Shown: positions 12,161 through 24,295, counted from the stretch's first letter. The stretch: 64,000 nucleotides of DNA from Oscheius sp. JU75 (GCA_037178855.1 JASJZC010000005.1:10974001-11038000), one strand, 5' to 3'. The notes: generated from the letters alone by a model not told the origin. Numbers and translations are program-made.

Positions 12161-12596
12161 GCTGAAAAATCATTTGTTGGGCCGATACAGCGAGTACGAA
12201 GTCTCTTGTCTCCCCGTCTCTATTTCGAGCAAAAGTCCATAAATCTTTCACATAATGAAACCAGTCTAACTCTCTGTTTCGTAACGTCACGGGTGGACAA
12301 AAAGAGACAGTCGTTATCAACCACCGGGTCCGAGAAAGAGACTACTATGATCGATCAGTAGTTTTGCTGACCATGCTTTCCTACTGCTTTCTCCTTTCCC
12401 CCCATATCTCAATCTTCTGACAAACAGAATGACCGACCTTCGCTCCTATCTCTCCTCACTCTCTGGGAGCACAGGACGGTGATAACAAGACCACGTGTTT
12501 TCTACCAGTCCCTCACTCTTTTTGTTTTCGACTCCTTTTTGCCCTCTCTAGACCCTGTTTCAATAAGGCATCGATTCCTCTTATCAGTTCTCAATT

Positions 12597-15500
12597 ATGT
12601 CCTCTTCTGCATCATTAGACCGACTCCAGATGACCTTCGATGTAGATAAAATCGAGACTTACGATCATCAGACCCTGATATTTTATGTTAATGGAAAGAG
12701 GGTGGAGGAGAGCGATGTGGATCCGAAGACGACGCTTGCTGTGTACTTGAGAGAGAATTGTGAGTTTTTGGTTTTAGAATCTTCTGGATTCTAAAAGATA
12801 GGAAAGATGACAGCGTAGCAAAAATGACGATAAGGAGAGATATCTCGGTGTCTGAAGACTATTAGGGAGAAAAACTAGAGGAACGGCACTAAAGAAGCAA
12901 AGAGTCTGTCTCTGTGGTATTCCTTGACTGTTTTTTTTTTTAATTTTCAAGCCACCACCTGCATTGTCGTTTTTGTACATGAAACCGGAATCCCATCTTT
13001 ATACATTTCGGAAGCATTAGAATCTCCAATACGCGGTTTGCGTTCAAAAAAAGTATATCATATAACAGCGATTCGGCACTCGGGCTGAAGACTCTTGATA
13101 TCTTGAGAGTTTCCGGGGGTGTGTTACCTGGGTAAAGCCCAGTTCATAGTCAGGGTGAATAGAGTTAGATAGCCGAGCGTTAGAAGCAGTAGAACCGAAG
13201 CAACTTTGAGGAAAAAGCAGAAATACCTGACCTGAGCTCTCAGAATACAAAAGCAGCAGCACAAGAGAAGAACAGTCGACCAAGTAAACTCGAACTAGTT
13301 GAGAAGAAACTTGACAGCACTTGACAGACAAGCTAGGGCAAAAACCGAAAAGTGTCTGACAGGACATGGCAAGTCAAAAAGTTGTCAAACTGTCTCTCAT
13401 AGCTTGACAGAATTGTAGCGAGGTCAAAGCTTACTGTGAATGCTTCCCATTTCAGTGAAGCTCACCGGAACCAAGATCGGCTGCAATGAAGGAGGGTGCG
13501 GTGCCTGTACCATCATGGTCAGTGAAGTTGATCTCCGGGATGGACAAGTCAGGTATCCATCCATACTTTTCTGATCGATCCCCAATGTTCAGACACTTCT
13601 CAGCTAATGCCTGTCTAATGCCTCTGTGCGCAGTCTTCGGAAAAGCCATCACCACAGTCGAAGGAATAGGTTCCGTTGTGGGAAAGAATCTGCATCCTGT
13701 CCAGGAGAGGATGGCCAAGTAGGTCCCCTATTCAATTTTTCACCTGTCTCTCTTAGAATGCACGGATCCCAATGTGGTTTCTGTACGCCCGGTTTCATTA
13801 TGGCCATGTACGCTTTGTTGAGAAACAAGCCTCAGCCGACCGAGGCCGATGTGAATGAGGCTTTACAGGGAAATCTCTGTCGCTGCACCGGCTACAGACC
13901 GATTCTGGAAGCATTCTACAGTTTCTGTGTCAAGGAGAACGGGGACATGAAAGTAGGTACTGTTTCAATGTCAACAATTGAGAAGTCTTAAGGTCACTGA
14001 AGAAAGTCCCTGTGGAATGGGAAACGACTGTTGCAAAGTCAAGGGAAAATCGGTGTGTGGAGGTGGAAGAAAGACTCTTTTGAAACTGGCGGATTTGTCG
14101 GATTGTGCAGCTTTTGATCGAGACCAGGAACTTATTTTCCCGCCAGAGTTGAAGGTAGGGGGTGGAGATGAAGAGACAGAAAGACAGAAACAAAAGGCAG
14201 AGTGACAGAAAGACGGAAAGACAGAGAGACCAGAGAAACAAGAGAGACAGAGAGATAGAGACTTTTTCAGTTCAAACATTTCCACTCTCAGTCCTTCATA
14301 TACCGTCATGAACTCACCAGCTGGTTCCAACCCAACACATATGACCAGCTCCTCACTCTCAAGAGACTCCATCCCTATGCCAGACTGATTTCTGGAAACT
14401 CTGAACTGGCTGTGGAGCTCAAGTTCCGATTCATTGACTTGGGAATGGTCATCAATCCTAGACAGGTATGAGTCTTACACCTCCTTGAACGGAATCTTTT
14501 AAGGTCTCGGACCTGCATGAATCTTACTTGGACCCTATCAAAGGAGCTTACTTGGGGACAGCTCTGAGTCTCTCGGAAATGGACAACATATTGCAAGTTT
14601 ACCGTGGACAGATGAAAGGTTAGACCAGTTCAAAACTAGCTCTGAGTCATCCTTTCAGAATCAGAGACAGCAATCTTCCGGGAAGTTCACAACATGATGC
14701 ACTGGTTTGCTGGGAAGCACGTGAGAAATGTAGCCTCAGTGGCAGGTAACATCGCGACAGCTTCTCCTATTTCTGATCTGAATCCCATTTGGATGGCTTC
14801 CAATGCAGAGGTACAGTATCCCTCTCTGTCTCTTTGTGCGTCTCACTATTCTTCTCTTCAGGTCATTCTGGAATCCGAAGAACGCGGTCCAAGAACACTT
14901 CACATCGACGAGAAGTTCTTCCTCGGCTACAGGAAGACAGTCATTGCCCAAGATGAGGTAGTCAAAGCTATCTGGGTTCCCAGAACCAAAGAGGTGAGAC
15001 ACTCTGATCGTAACTCTCACTAGAAAGAGCCCAGAACCAGTACTTCAAAGCCTATAAGCAGGCCCAACGAAGAGAGGACGACATTGCCATTGTCACCGGA
15101 GCTTTCAATGCCACGGTCAACCCGAAAACTCACATTATCGAGGATATCCGGATGGCTTACGGAGGCATGGCTCCCACTACCAAATTGGCTCTTCAGACAA
15201 TGAAGGCCATGAAAGGGAAGTAAGTCGTTATTCTCCAAAAAGGGTTATTTTGTGGTTAAGAAAATGGGACAAGAGCGTCCTCGACCTGGCCTTGGATAAC
15301 CTAACAGCCGAGTTTGCTCTTCCAGCTGGTGTTCCAGGAGGAATGTCCAGATATAGACTTGCTCTGACTTTGTCCTTCTTTCTCAAGTTCTATCTGGAAG
15401 TCTCGAAGAGTCTGGAACTAGAGGATCCGAAGACTATCACTGAAATCGGGCTAGAGATCCCGGACAAACTGTACGCGAGTCAGGTTTATCAGGTGAGAGA

Positions 15501-18500
15501 AACAACGAGACAGAGAGACAGGGAGTTCTTTAAGGAAATTCCCAAGGATCAACCATCTCACGACCCAGTTGGTCGCCCTCTCGCCCACGTCTCTGGCCAG
15601 AAACATGTGACAGGAGAGGCTATCTACTGTGACGATGTCAATATTGCCGGTACCTTTGTCATTGTTTCCTTTTCCAAAAATATTTAGACTGTCTCCACAT
15701 GGCCTTAGTCCTAGCTCCCATTGCTAAGGGAACACTTCAGTCCATTGACTACTCTAAGGCCAAGGAAATCAAAGGAGTCATGGGATTCGTCGATGCTTCG
15801 GATCTACCAACTAGGAATAAACTGGGACATGTCAATGACACGCCAGTCTTTGTGGATTCTGAGGTAGGCTGACTAAAAATCAGTTCCTCATGACAACTGT
15901 CAGAAACCTTAGCATTTCGTCCCAAACCTATGTCATCTTGACAGAAATTGTATCAACTGCTCACTCACTCATCTTGTCCCCTCTCTTCTCATTCTGTCTC
16001 TTTCGAAATCAGCATGTCCGTTCGGTGTTCTTTGACTTTCGGGAACTCATTTGTGGCCTATCAATTTACTAGAACTACCTTATTAATTTGCCTCACCACA
16101 AACCTACGTCGTTTTGTTATTCTCACAAAGTGTCTTGTCACTGTCAAAGACTTGTTATGACTTGGACTTTAAGGCAGGCGTATCTCGTTTAATATGAACT
16201 ACTTTGTCAACTTGGTCGCAAGACCTTTGAATTCAGACAGACACTGCTACAGGCAGTGGAAATTTTCAATTCTCGGCCATTTCAGATCACCTACCACTGT
16301 CAGCCAGTAGCTGCTGTCATTGCCACAGACCACGAAACAGCAAGACGAGGAGCCAATGCCGTCAAGCTGGAGTATTCTGTCTCCAAGCCAGTGGTCTCTA
16401 TTGAAGATGCAATCCAGGCAGAGTCTTACCTAGGAGATCGCTTCGTTATCCACTCCTCTCTCCTGGAAAATGAGACAAGGATCCAGTCGGATTGGTCCAA
16501 ATACGAGAGAGTCGTCGAGGGAGAAGTGAAGATGGGAGGCCAGGAACATTTCTACCTGGAGACCCAAAACAGTATTGTGATTCCCCATGAGGACGATGAG
16601 CTCGAGATCATTTCCAGTACTCAGGGAGTCAACGATGTCCAGGTTTGACCCATTTTCTCGGCTCCATACCTTCAAATTCAGATGGAAACGGCCAAGATTC
16701 TCGGAATTCCAGCGCACAAAATCGTATGTCGGGTTAGAAGGATCGGAGGAGGATTTGGAGGAAAAGAGTCTACGGGAGCTCTACATGTGGCTCCGGCAGC
16801 CATTGCAGCTAGAAAGTGAGAAACTGATGTTTTGGTAGTAATTTTTTTTTGCTAGGCTTCGAAGACCGATCAAGTGCACCCTGGAGCGTTTTGATGACAT
16901 GGCCATGACAGGGACGAGGCATCCTTTCAGGTTCAACTACAAGGTATGTCTCTCTGTCTTACTGTCTCTCTGAGTCACTCACTGCCTCTTATCAAGCAAA
17001 ACACTCTCTGTCACTCCGAGTCTCTGTTTTCTTGTACGTTTTAAAGAAACTTTTTAGGTAGCCTTGGATAACAAAGGAAAACTCATCGACTTCGACGTGA
17101 CAGCCTACAGCAACTGTGGTCATACCTTCGACCTTTCCGTTGGAGTTATGCGTAACTTTTCGTAACCTTTTCACAACTTTCCAGTACTTCCAGATAGAGC
17201 CATGGTCCACATTGACAACTGCTACAAGTTCGGAAACGCTGACATTACCGGGAAAATGTGCAAAACGAATACGGCTTCCAATACTGCCTTCAGGTGTACA
17301 TTCGCCTTTGCCTGTAGAAAAAGACTTCAGAGGCTTCGGAGGTCCTCAAGGAATGTTCTGTACCGAGACTTTGATGCAGCACCTGGCTGAAGAACTGGAT
17401 CTGGATCCGGTCAAGCTCCGAGAGGAGAACATGTATGAGGAAGGAGACTGTACTCCCTTCGGAATGCATCTGAACCAGTGTAACATCAAAAGGACATGGT
17501 TTGAATGCAAGGAAAGTGCAGAGTATGAGAAGAGACTGGAGGAGGTGAAGCGATACAATCAGTACGTGTCTCTGTCTCTCTGAATCTTGTCCTTTAGACT
17601 GAACAAGTACCGCAAAAAGGGAATCTTCCTCATGCCCACAAGATTTGGTATTGGCTTCGGAATCAAACACTTGAACCAGGCCGGAGCCCTCGTTCTCATC
17701 TACACCGATGGAAGTGTATTGATAACCCACGCCGGAATGGAAATGGGACAGGGACTGCACACCAAAGTTCTTCAGGTTTGAAATTTGAGGATCTCGAAAG
17801 ACAGTTTACAGATTGCCGCCAGATGTCTGGACATCCCAATCGAGAAGATTCACATCCATGAATCGGCCTCCGATAAGGTCCCGAATGCGTCACCGACAGC
17901 TGCTTCAGTTGGATCAGATTTGAATGGACTTGCTGTTCAGGTGGGTCAAGAATTTCCATTCCAAGTCTCTGGATTCAGGATGCCTGCCAGCAACTGAACG
18001 AAAGACTAGCTCCTCTCAAGAAAGAGTTTCCTAAAGATACGTGGGAGCAAATTGTCAAGAAGGCTTATATGGACAGAGTCAACCTGTCAGCCTACGGTTT
18101 CGGAAAACTTCACTACCAGCCAGTCGACTTTGTCAACGGTATCGGTAATGAGCTCTTTGGATACTGTGTCTACGGAACGGCTTGTTGCGAAGTGGAGGTC
18201 GACTGTCTGACCGGAGACCACCATCTTTTAAGGACGGACATAGTCATGGACGTGGGAGACAGTCTCAATCCAGCTATTGACATTGGTCAGATTGAGGGAG
18301 CTTTTATTCAGGTGAGACAGGGACAGAGGATTGGGAGCCAGAGACAGCAAAACAGAGAGGCAGTATGACAGAGAAGTAGAGCGAGAGAGAAACAGAGAAG
18401 CAAAGCGACAGAGAGACGGAAAGACAGATAAAGAGAGACAGCGTGGGAAGGAGACAAAGAAACAGAGACATGCAGAGAAGCCGAAGGACGGACAGGGTGA

Positions 18501-19482
18501 CAGAGAGGCGGAGATAGAAGAATGACAGAGTCAGGTCTCTGTATCGGATGTTTCAGATAGAAAGAGAGTCTGAAAGACAGATCCGTAACGACGAGGGTCA
18601 GAATAAAATCGACGGTACATAAGATTAGCAAATTAGCTCGAAGTTGTAGCTAGAAAAACAGAAGACACAAAAAGCATCCAGGACTTTTACGCCTATAGCT
18701 TCTCACCTCATTTGTCCTTCCCGAATGTTTCCATCAGACAGCATCCAGTTGCGACCACTTTGTATATAGCACAGATCCCTTCTCTTTTCATCGCTTGAGA
18801 AGAGAAGGGATCTGTGGAAACTTCTAAGAGCAAACAAACTTGAAAATGTCCCATCTTCTGTCAGAAATGAATTTGGGTACAGGATCTGAGCGCTATCAGC
18901 CTTCCCTAGTGGCTCCGAAGGTTTTCATAATCTGTACCAAACACCGCTGTGGATCCATGGAAAAGCTCCAGGAGTCGGGAAGGCTGTCGATTCTATTCTG
19001 ACCCTCGTCGTTACGGATCTATCTCTTTCAGATTCTCTTTCTATCTGAAACATCCGAGACAGACCTGTTTCCTGTTTTGACTAGCTTTTTAGGGCTACGG
19101 TCTGTTCACTATGGAGGAAATCAAGGTCCGTCCCGATGGAATCCGCCTGACTAGAGGACCAGGCAACTACAAGATTCCATCAGCTGACGATGCACCCCGG
19201 CACTTCAATGTCGAACTTTTGCGTGGCAGCAGCAACAAATCTGCCATTTTCTCGTCAAAGGCAGTCGGAGAGCCTCCTCTGTTCCTCGGTGCATGTGCGT
19301 TTTTCGCCATCCGAGAAGCTGTCAAGGCGTTCCGTCAAGAGAATGGAGAGGAGGGCTACTTCCGGTTTGATTCCCCAGCCACTCCAGAGACTATTCGAAT
19401 GGCCTGTGAGGATGAAATCCTGGAAAAAGTCCCAGCTCTTCCTGAGAAGGGAGACTATACTCCCTGGACTGTGCCCCTGTAA
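12597..19482 (+). CDS. xdh-1: Xanthine dehydrogenase
   Basis: A complete molybdo-flavoenzyme of about 1,300 residues from more than 20 exons. It oxidises hypoxanthine to xanthine and urate in the cytosol. The order is: the plant-type 2Fe-2S domain ([13 protein letters not shown]), the second Fe-S cluster ([13 protein letters not shown], then CRCTGYRPI), the FAD domain ([20 protein letters not shown]), and the Mo-cofactor domain with [78 protein letters not shown] and the catalytic-Glu motif [10 protein letters not shown]. The NAD-type FAD domain and the Arg in TRHPF favour XDH over aldehyde oxidase. Intron 1 is about 690 bases and the intron at 18313-19092 holds a foldback element. The junction near 14995-15027 leaves a one-base phase mismatch. 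AATAAA lies at 19493. Confidence 0.95.
18533..19066. mobile_element. Foldback (inverted-repeat) element inside an XDH intron
   Basis: Arms of about 80 bases at 18533-18613 and 18986-19066 are near-perfect reverse complements; shared core: TCGGATGTTTCAGATAGAAA and CGTAACGACGAGGGTCAGAA. The roughly 370-base centre has no open frame and contains a separate perfect hairpin. Size and structure suit a non-autonomous DNA transposon (MITE/foldback). A purine-rich GAGACA-type repeat abuts the left arm. No clean target-site duplication was visible by eye. Confidence 0.75.
18770..18816. repeat. Perfect hairpin at the centre of the foldback element
   Basis: CACAGATCCCTTCTCTT is followed by an 11-13-base loop and its exact reverse complement AAGAGAAGGGATCTGTG. 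The stem is 17 bp without mismatch, much better conserved than the surrounding element centre. Confidence 0.8.
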
Positions 19483-20085
19483 TAAGTTTGGTAATAAAAA
19501 CTACTGTCATTTTTTGAGCTATTCTTTTTTCTTTCTTGCCCAGTCTCTTCCGGTCCCTGTAAAAGTAGATTCCTCTGTAGCTACTATTACAGGCGTGATC
19601 AACTTTCCGTCGTTTGTAGGCACATTAATCTCTAGGAACTAGACAGGCTCGCCAACTTCTCTGAAACTACAGAGCTGTTTTGATGACTCCTGAGACCGCT
19701 GTCTCTATCTCTGTCTCTGTCACTATTTTTATCTCCGAGGCTAGAGATTGGGCAAAATGTGACTTCATTGGCCTGATATACAGATAGTGGGAAGGGAAGA
19801 GTGATGTCTATTTTCCACAGCCACAGGGAGACGGAGGGGGAGGAGGAGGTAGTGGAGCACTGAAAATTACCAGTATTTTTGTACGAATTCGAACTTCTAC
19901 CATCCACAAGGAGGAGGAGGGGCACCGCAACCGCATCATAGCTGCAGGGCAGAAGGAGGAGGGGCACCGCAACCGCATCATAGCTGCAGGGCAGAAGCAA
20001 CAAAAAAGAAAACTGTGTGATCCAATCGTGCAAGGGGGTCAGACAGGTTTAAACGTGTCAAGGTCATAAGGTCACCTTTATTCAC
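19483..20085. other. Convergent spacer between XDH and the nuclear receptor
   Basis: Holds the XDH 3' end (AATAAA at 19493) and a two-copy 42-base tandem repeat. No gene was recognised; open frames over the tandem repeat are low-complexity. Confidence 0.5.
19913..19996. repeat. Two-copy tandem repeat, 42-base unit
   Basis: Units at 19913-19954 and 19955-19996 appear identical, each running from GGAGGAGGGGCACCGC to CTGCAGGGCAGAA. Identity of the copies suggests a recent duplication. Confidence 0.85.
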
Positions 20086-21733
20086 CTAATAGCGCCCGTT
20101 GACAATCTTATAGAACTGGTCGTCGAAGTCGTAGTTGAAGAAATGACTGATCTCCACGTCTTGCTGGAAACGACTGACGGCTCTCTAGAACAGTTTGAGT
20201 TCAAAGAGAGACAAAAAGACAGAAAACAGAAAGACAGAGATACAGAGAGACTAAGAGACTGAGAGACACAGAGACAGGCCAGTTGACATGAGAATTATGT
20301 CGGTTCTGTCTGGAACAGAGCTAGTCCCTCTGTCCTGCTGACATACCTGTAAAGGAGGTAGAAGCATCATTATTCCTGACAGTCTTTCAGCAGGCTCTCT
20401 TAGTTTCCTCTCGTGTTTCAGGTAGACGATTAGTTCTTTAGTGACCTGCTGTCTGACTTGACTTGTTAATGTTTCACACTCGATAGATTGACCATCGATA
20501 CCTGAAAATCTTGTTATGTTATCGTGTCAGCAAAACTGACCATGGTCCCAAAGGGAAAAGGCCAATAATGCCAGGAATTCGATTTCATCAACCCTGAGAA
20601 CCTTCATTGGCTCCAAGAGATTTCTTCGGAACAGTTCAAACGATGGTGACAGAGTCTCACAGGCGTCTTTGCCGGTCATGAGAGGGCTGTGCCCCTCGTC
20701 GCTGTAGAAGGACTCGGGTCTGGACATGTCAATGTAGTCACCCGTTGACATGAGAATTATGTCGGATCTGTCTGGAACAGAACTACTCCCTCTGTCCTTC
20801 TTTTCTGTCTCTCTGCCTCTTTATCCACTTACTCAAAACAGAACAATGGTATCCAGATTCCAGAAGAAGAAAATGGATGAAGAATCTCTTATACAGAAGT
20901 TTCTGGATTCAAATAGTAACAAACTTCTTGAAACTTGGTACCTGCTGGTCCAGGGGCAAGACTTCCAACTGTGGAAACGAGTTGACCGTGAAATCTGCCA
21001 ACAGTCCGACCTCTTTCACGTTGATGTCGCTAGCCTCTCGGTAATTTATACATCGTGCATCACTTTTCTATACACTCTTTTGTATAAAAACAGGAAAAGG
21101 ACTCACACTGAACACGTTTGGACAACTCCTTCCATGAATTTGCTTTCTGATCTCATCCATTTTCTGATAGTTATCTCTGAGCCTGTTAAGACCCACCATT
21201 TCTACCTCAAAATCCTGGAAAGGTACTGATAGTAAACAGTAAAGACTCACAGGAGTAGGACAGTCCGTCTCCAGTGCACTTCCCAGATTCTCTCGGTACT
21301 TTTGGACAGCTAAAAGTTGAAAAGTTAAGCCAAGACAAAAGCTCACAGATTTTCTTCATCCCACAGGAAAGACACTTGTTCAAGCGACATGCCCGGCAGA
21401 AGTTGCGTATCGCTGTAAGTTTTGAAATTTTAGAGATCGTGGGAAATGACAAACTGGAAGAAATTTCGCAGGTACCACCAACTCTGCAAACATAATCCTT
21501 GTCGAGAGCGACTGACCGCCGGAAGAAGGCGGCACAGGCTCTTAAAGTTTAAAGTTATAGAGAGACAGAAACAGGGAGACAGAGAGACAAAACGAGAGAT
21601 AGAGACAGAGAGACAAGAACTTATACCTGCAAGCTTCAGCTCCAAAATGCATTCCGTCTCCTGGTTCACTGCATACTGTACATGGCTTTCTGACGAAGGA
21701 TTTGGTGGGTTTCGAAGAGCTCGGCTTGTCCAT
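20086..21733 (-). CDS. Nuclear hormone receptor (supplementary nematode NHR)
   Basis: The start ATG at 21733 opens a two-zinc-finger DNA-binding domain. Finger 1 reads CTVCSEPGDGMHFGAEACRAC, with P-box CAAFFRR. Finger 2 uses CRVGGTC and ends NFCRACRLNKCLSCGM, with an intron inside. A hinge (VQKYRENLG) leads to a ligand-binding domain with EVGLLADFTVNSFPQL, LLYKRFFIHFLLLESGYH, MSTGDYIDMSRPESF, LLALLAFSLWDHG and a C-terminus FYKIVNGRY before TAG at 20086-20088. About nine exons. CAAFFRR rather than CKGFFKR is typical of the expanded HNF4-derived NHRs of nematodes. It is a nuclear transcription factor; target and ligand are unknown. A fragment of one exon/intron border is duplicated in a downstream intron. 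Confidence 0.9.
20282..20336. repeat. Duplicated fragment of an NHR exon edge, copy in intron
   Basis: About 55 bases match 20744-20798, in the same orientation, with about four substitutions (both begin GTTGACATGAGAATTATGTC). The 20744 copy includes the coding border for ILMSTG; this copy lies in a downstream intron next to a GAGACA-type repeat. Confidence 0.8.
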
Positions 21734-22187
21734 TGCTCAATTTTAGCACCCAAACTTCAAAAGATGAGAGAGCAGACTGGTTCGAGCTGATAACTGTGTC
21801 CCCAGCTGAGGAAGAACCGTATCAGTCTAGTGTTGACTCCGTGATCGATAGCTGTCCTACGGAGAAAATACTAAGCACAAAAGTACAATGTACCTGGAGA
21901 TGACAGAGAGTGATGAAAGATTACTGGAAGGAGATGTTATTGTTTGTTTGTACTGCTGTTTTCAGGAAACTAGTGAAGGGTTTCCAGTGACAGTGTATCT
22001 AACTTTTCGAAGTATTTTGAGTGAGTCAATTAATTGTTTAGCACCTAAACTGAGTTTATTTCAGTTTTTCCTAAAATTGGATCAGTCAGCGCCCTAATTT
22101 GCTGACTTACCTTCTGAGAAATGATCAACTTTTGGTCCCTCGCTTGCTATATAATGCAGTTTGGGACCGTCTTACACATCCTTCAAA
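21734..22187. other. Divergent intergenic region, probable promoters
   Basis: Lies between the start of the minus-strand NHR and the start of the plus-strand secreted gene. A TATA-like CTATATAATG occurs at about 22147, some 40 bases before the ATG at 22188. No coding exon was recognised. Confidence 0.4.
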
Positions 22188-23242
22188 ATGAAGTGTCTCC
22201 TTCTTCTCTGCCTTGCCGTCGTGTAAGTTAGTCAGCCTCGACCGCGTGCGGAAAATCGGCGCGGCTTCCTTGCTCTGTTGGTTAGCGCTTTGATTACAAG
22301 ACAAAAATGGGTCGGGTACGATTCCCGGACTGGTAAAATTTGTTTGTCTGTTCGTGAAACACACCTTTACAGGGTTTTTGTACCTGTAGTCGGGCCCAAA
22401 TCTTCGTTTTCCTTTCCCGCGCATCTTTCAGGCGGCTAAATTCAAACGGCGGGGGGTTATATCAGACACCATCCGCCCCTACTACGCAGTATGTTTAAGG
22501 AATGGGATACTATCAAAAGGATTAGGACTCTTTGACCTCAATGCGCAAATTCGTTCTGAAGTCAATCAACATCAGCAGTCCAATTCGGTCGTCGGGGCCG
22601 ATTGTAAAAATGTATTTGGAGGATGCATGTACACCACCAACTCCAATCTTTATAATTCCCATGTGTAAGTTGGCCTTTATCATGTGAATGGCTTTTTAGC
22701 GGCAATGCCATATCTATAAAAGGACGGAAAAAAAGGAGTTCGATGGGAAAGTATGAAAGTCTCTTTCTTTTAAACTCTCTCTACTTAGAGTGATCAATAA
22801 CGTCACTTCTAGTAACAGCATCGTAGGAGTCGACTGCACAGGGAGCTGCAGCTACGTGGTCGGGAGCACACTTTATGGAACCCAAATTCAAAACAGGTAT
22901 AAAGTTTTGCATTTCGATCCAAGTTAACATTTCCAGAAAACGTTCGGTTCATGTCATCACTAATCAGGCGGACTTGAAACGAGCGTAAGTTCGATGACTA
23001 TCGGTCTCACTGTCTCTCTTTACTTCGGAATTATATTCTATTTTAGGATTGAACAGTCGGCCAAGAATTTTTACGGATCGATCGCTCTGCACGACATGAG
23101 AACGAATCCCACTGTTCCTATTAGTCTGGAAAATCTTCACGGCTCTGGAAGCGTTCACATCGTCATCAACGACAACACTGATCCAATGACTTTGAAGGAT
23201 GCCAAAATTACTGGTAGCGGAACCTACCGTCTTGGTGGCTAA
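22188..23242 (+). CDS. Secreted protein with internally duplicated Cys motif, unrecognised family
   Basis: A signal peptide (MKCLLLLCLAV) is encoded by a first exon of about 33 bases, followed by a 220-base intron. The next exons contain two related blocks: VNQHQQSNSVVGADCKN, GGCMYTTNSNLYNSHV; and VINNVTSSNSIVGVDCTGSC, SYVVGSTLYGTQI. The C-terminal exon ends GSGTYRLGG before TAA at 23240-23242, and AATAAA lies at 23263. Later exons join in phase; the exon 1/2 junction has two possible donors (GT or GTGT). The repeated S-N-S-[IV]-V-G-x-D-C pattern suggests a beta-repeat fold. No enzyme motif is visible, so function is unknown. Confidence 0.7.
22258..22335 (+). repeat. tRNA-like (decayed) sequence in intron
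   Basis: TTGCTCTGTTGGTTAGCGC resembles an A-box, and GGTCGGGTACGATTCCCGGAC, trimmed to GGTACGATTCC, is one base from the B-box consensus. The T-arm can pair (TCGGG/CCCGG) but I could not build a matching acceptor stem, so it is probably a tRNA pseudogene or SINE head rather than a functional tRNA. Confidence 0.45.
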
Positions 23243-23732
23243 GTGTCCATCTCACTTTTACGAATAAAACTTCATTGCAAGCCCATCTTTATCTCGAGAC
23301 AGACAGAGACAGAATCATGATAATCGGCCGCCAGCTGGAGAGATCTGGCTTCCAGGATTAGTCTTTAGACTCTCAATGGATCGACCCTCTCGTAGTTACT
23401 TCCATCCGGCGGCGGACTCCCGACCCCTTTTGTGTCCACCTCAATCCTAGCAACCAGCCTTCTCCTAATAGCGCTCTGATTAATGCCAATAGCCTTGACT
23501 CACCCTCACCTCGTCATTTTCCTTCCCACCTTCTCATACATTCTATTCACACGAGGCTCCGTAACAGTCCTAATGATAACAGCATGAGCTGGCAGCGAGC
23601 GAGCACAGCGTGCTCGGGTCACTCGTGTTTGAGCGAGGTCTTTGCGCGCGCACAACCATGCCTGCTCCTTCCTTTCGGTTCGTGTGTTCCATTTTAAGTG
23701 ATATTTTATCATTTTTAGTTGATTTCCCCAGA

Positions 23733-23738
<6 letters not shown>

Positions 23739-23808
<70 letters not shown>
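23739..23808. repeat. (GA)n microsatellite
   Basis: About 35 uninterrupted GA units, then a short GACAGAGACAGAGAGAC tail that looks like the intronic GAGACA repeats found elsewhere in the window. Confidence 0.95.
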
Positions 23809-23814
<6 letters not shown>

Positions 23815-24283
23815 CAGAGAGACATAGACTCTCGCAAATATATAGATTCAATTGTTCATATCCCCTGAGAAAGCTCCCAAAATGTGATTATACCTTCACA
23901 TCGTTATCACTAGAAAAACGGCAGTGTTGTCACAACATTTAGGGCCCAAACGTGTGTTGGTTGCTTTGTTCGCAACCGTCTCTCTCTCTCTTTTTCCCCG
24001 GACAACACGTGCCCTATTGTCGACCAAGTATCCACCAAACTTACTCTCACCCAATATTTTTCTATCAAAATGGGTAGTTTGCTGAATGAGACTGTTTTTT
24101 GAGTGTTCTTCGGATTCTTGACTCTTCTTTTTACAATTTCACTACGGGAGAGGACATGGTTTTTGTCTCTCAAGGGAAACCTCCGCTACTCATCGTCGAT
24201 GCATTTTTGGATCCCGAACTCAATATTGACTCATATTCGGTGTCTTGGATCCCTTTCTCTGGCTCGTTCTTCCAAAAATCACC

Positions 24284-24291
24284 GTTTTCAG
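24284..24291 (+). promoter_or_regulatory. Probable spliced-leader acceptor of the ceramide synthase gene
   Basis: GTTTTCAG lies 5 bases before the start ATG (24296) with no upstream coding exon in phase. In nematodes this is the normal layout of an SL1 trans-splice site. Comparable sites sit just before the ATGs at 44713 (acceptor 44701-44709) and 57530 (acceptor 57521-57527). Confidence 0.55.
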
Positions 24292-24295
24292 ATCC

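Larger units (their letters stand above)
23243..24295. other. Intergenic region with GA microsatellite
   Basis: About 1 kb between the secreted gene and the ceramide synthase. Apart from the GA tract at 23739-23808 there is no recognised gene. Long frames here are Leu/Ser or Arg/Glu translations of the microsatellite. The last bases (24284-24291) form a trans-splice-type acceptor. Confidence 0.5.

Noticed and set aside
12774-13367. Minus-strand frames within the large first intron of XDH
   Set aside because: Low-complexity composition, no family resemblance and antisense to a well-supported gene.
19632-20033. Minus-strand frame with repeated LLLPCSYDAVAVP
   Set aside because: It is simply the 42-base tandem repeat read in one frame; no splice or start context supports a gene.
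22258-22335. Functional tRNA gene in the first intron of the secreted gene
   Set aside because: A- and B-box-like sequences are present but the acceptor stem does not pair, so it is kept only as a tRNA-like relic.
23570-23942. Long open frames on both strands rich in Leu-Ser or Arg-Glu
   Set aside because: They are translations of the (GA)n microsatellite and its flanks, with no signal of a real protein.
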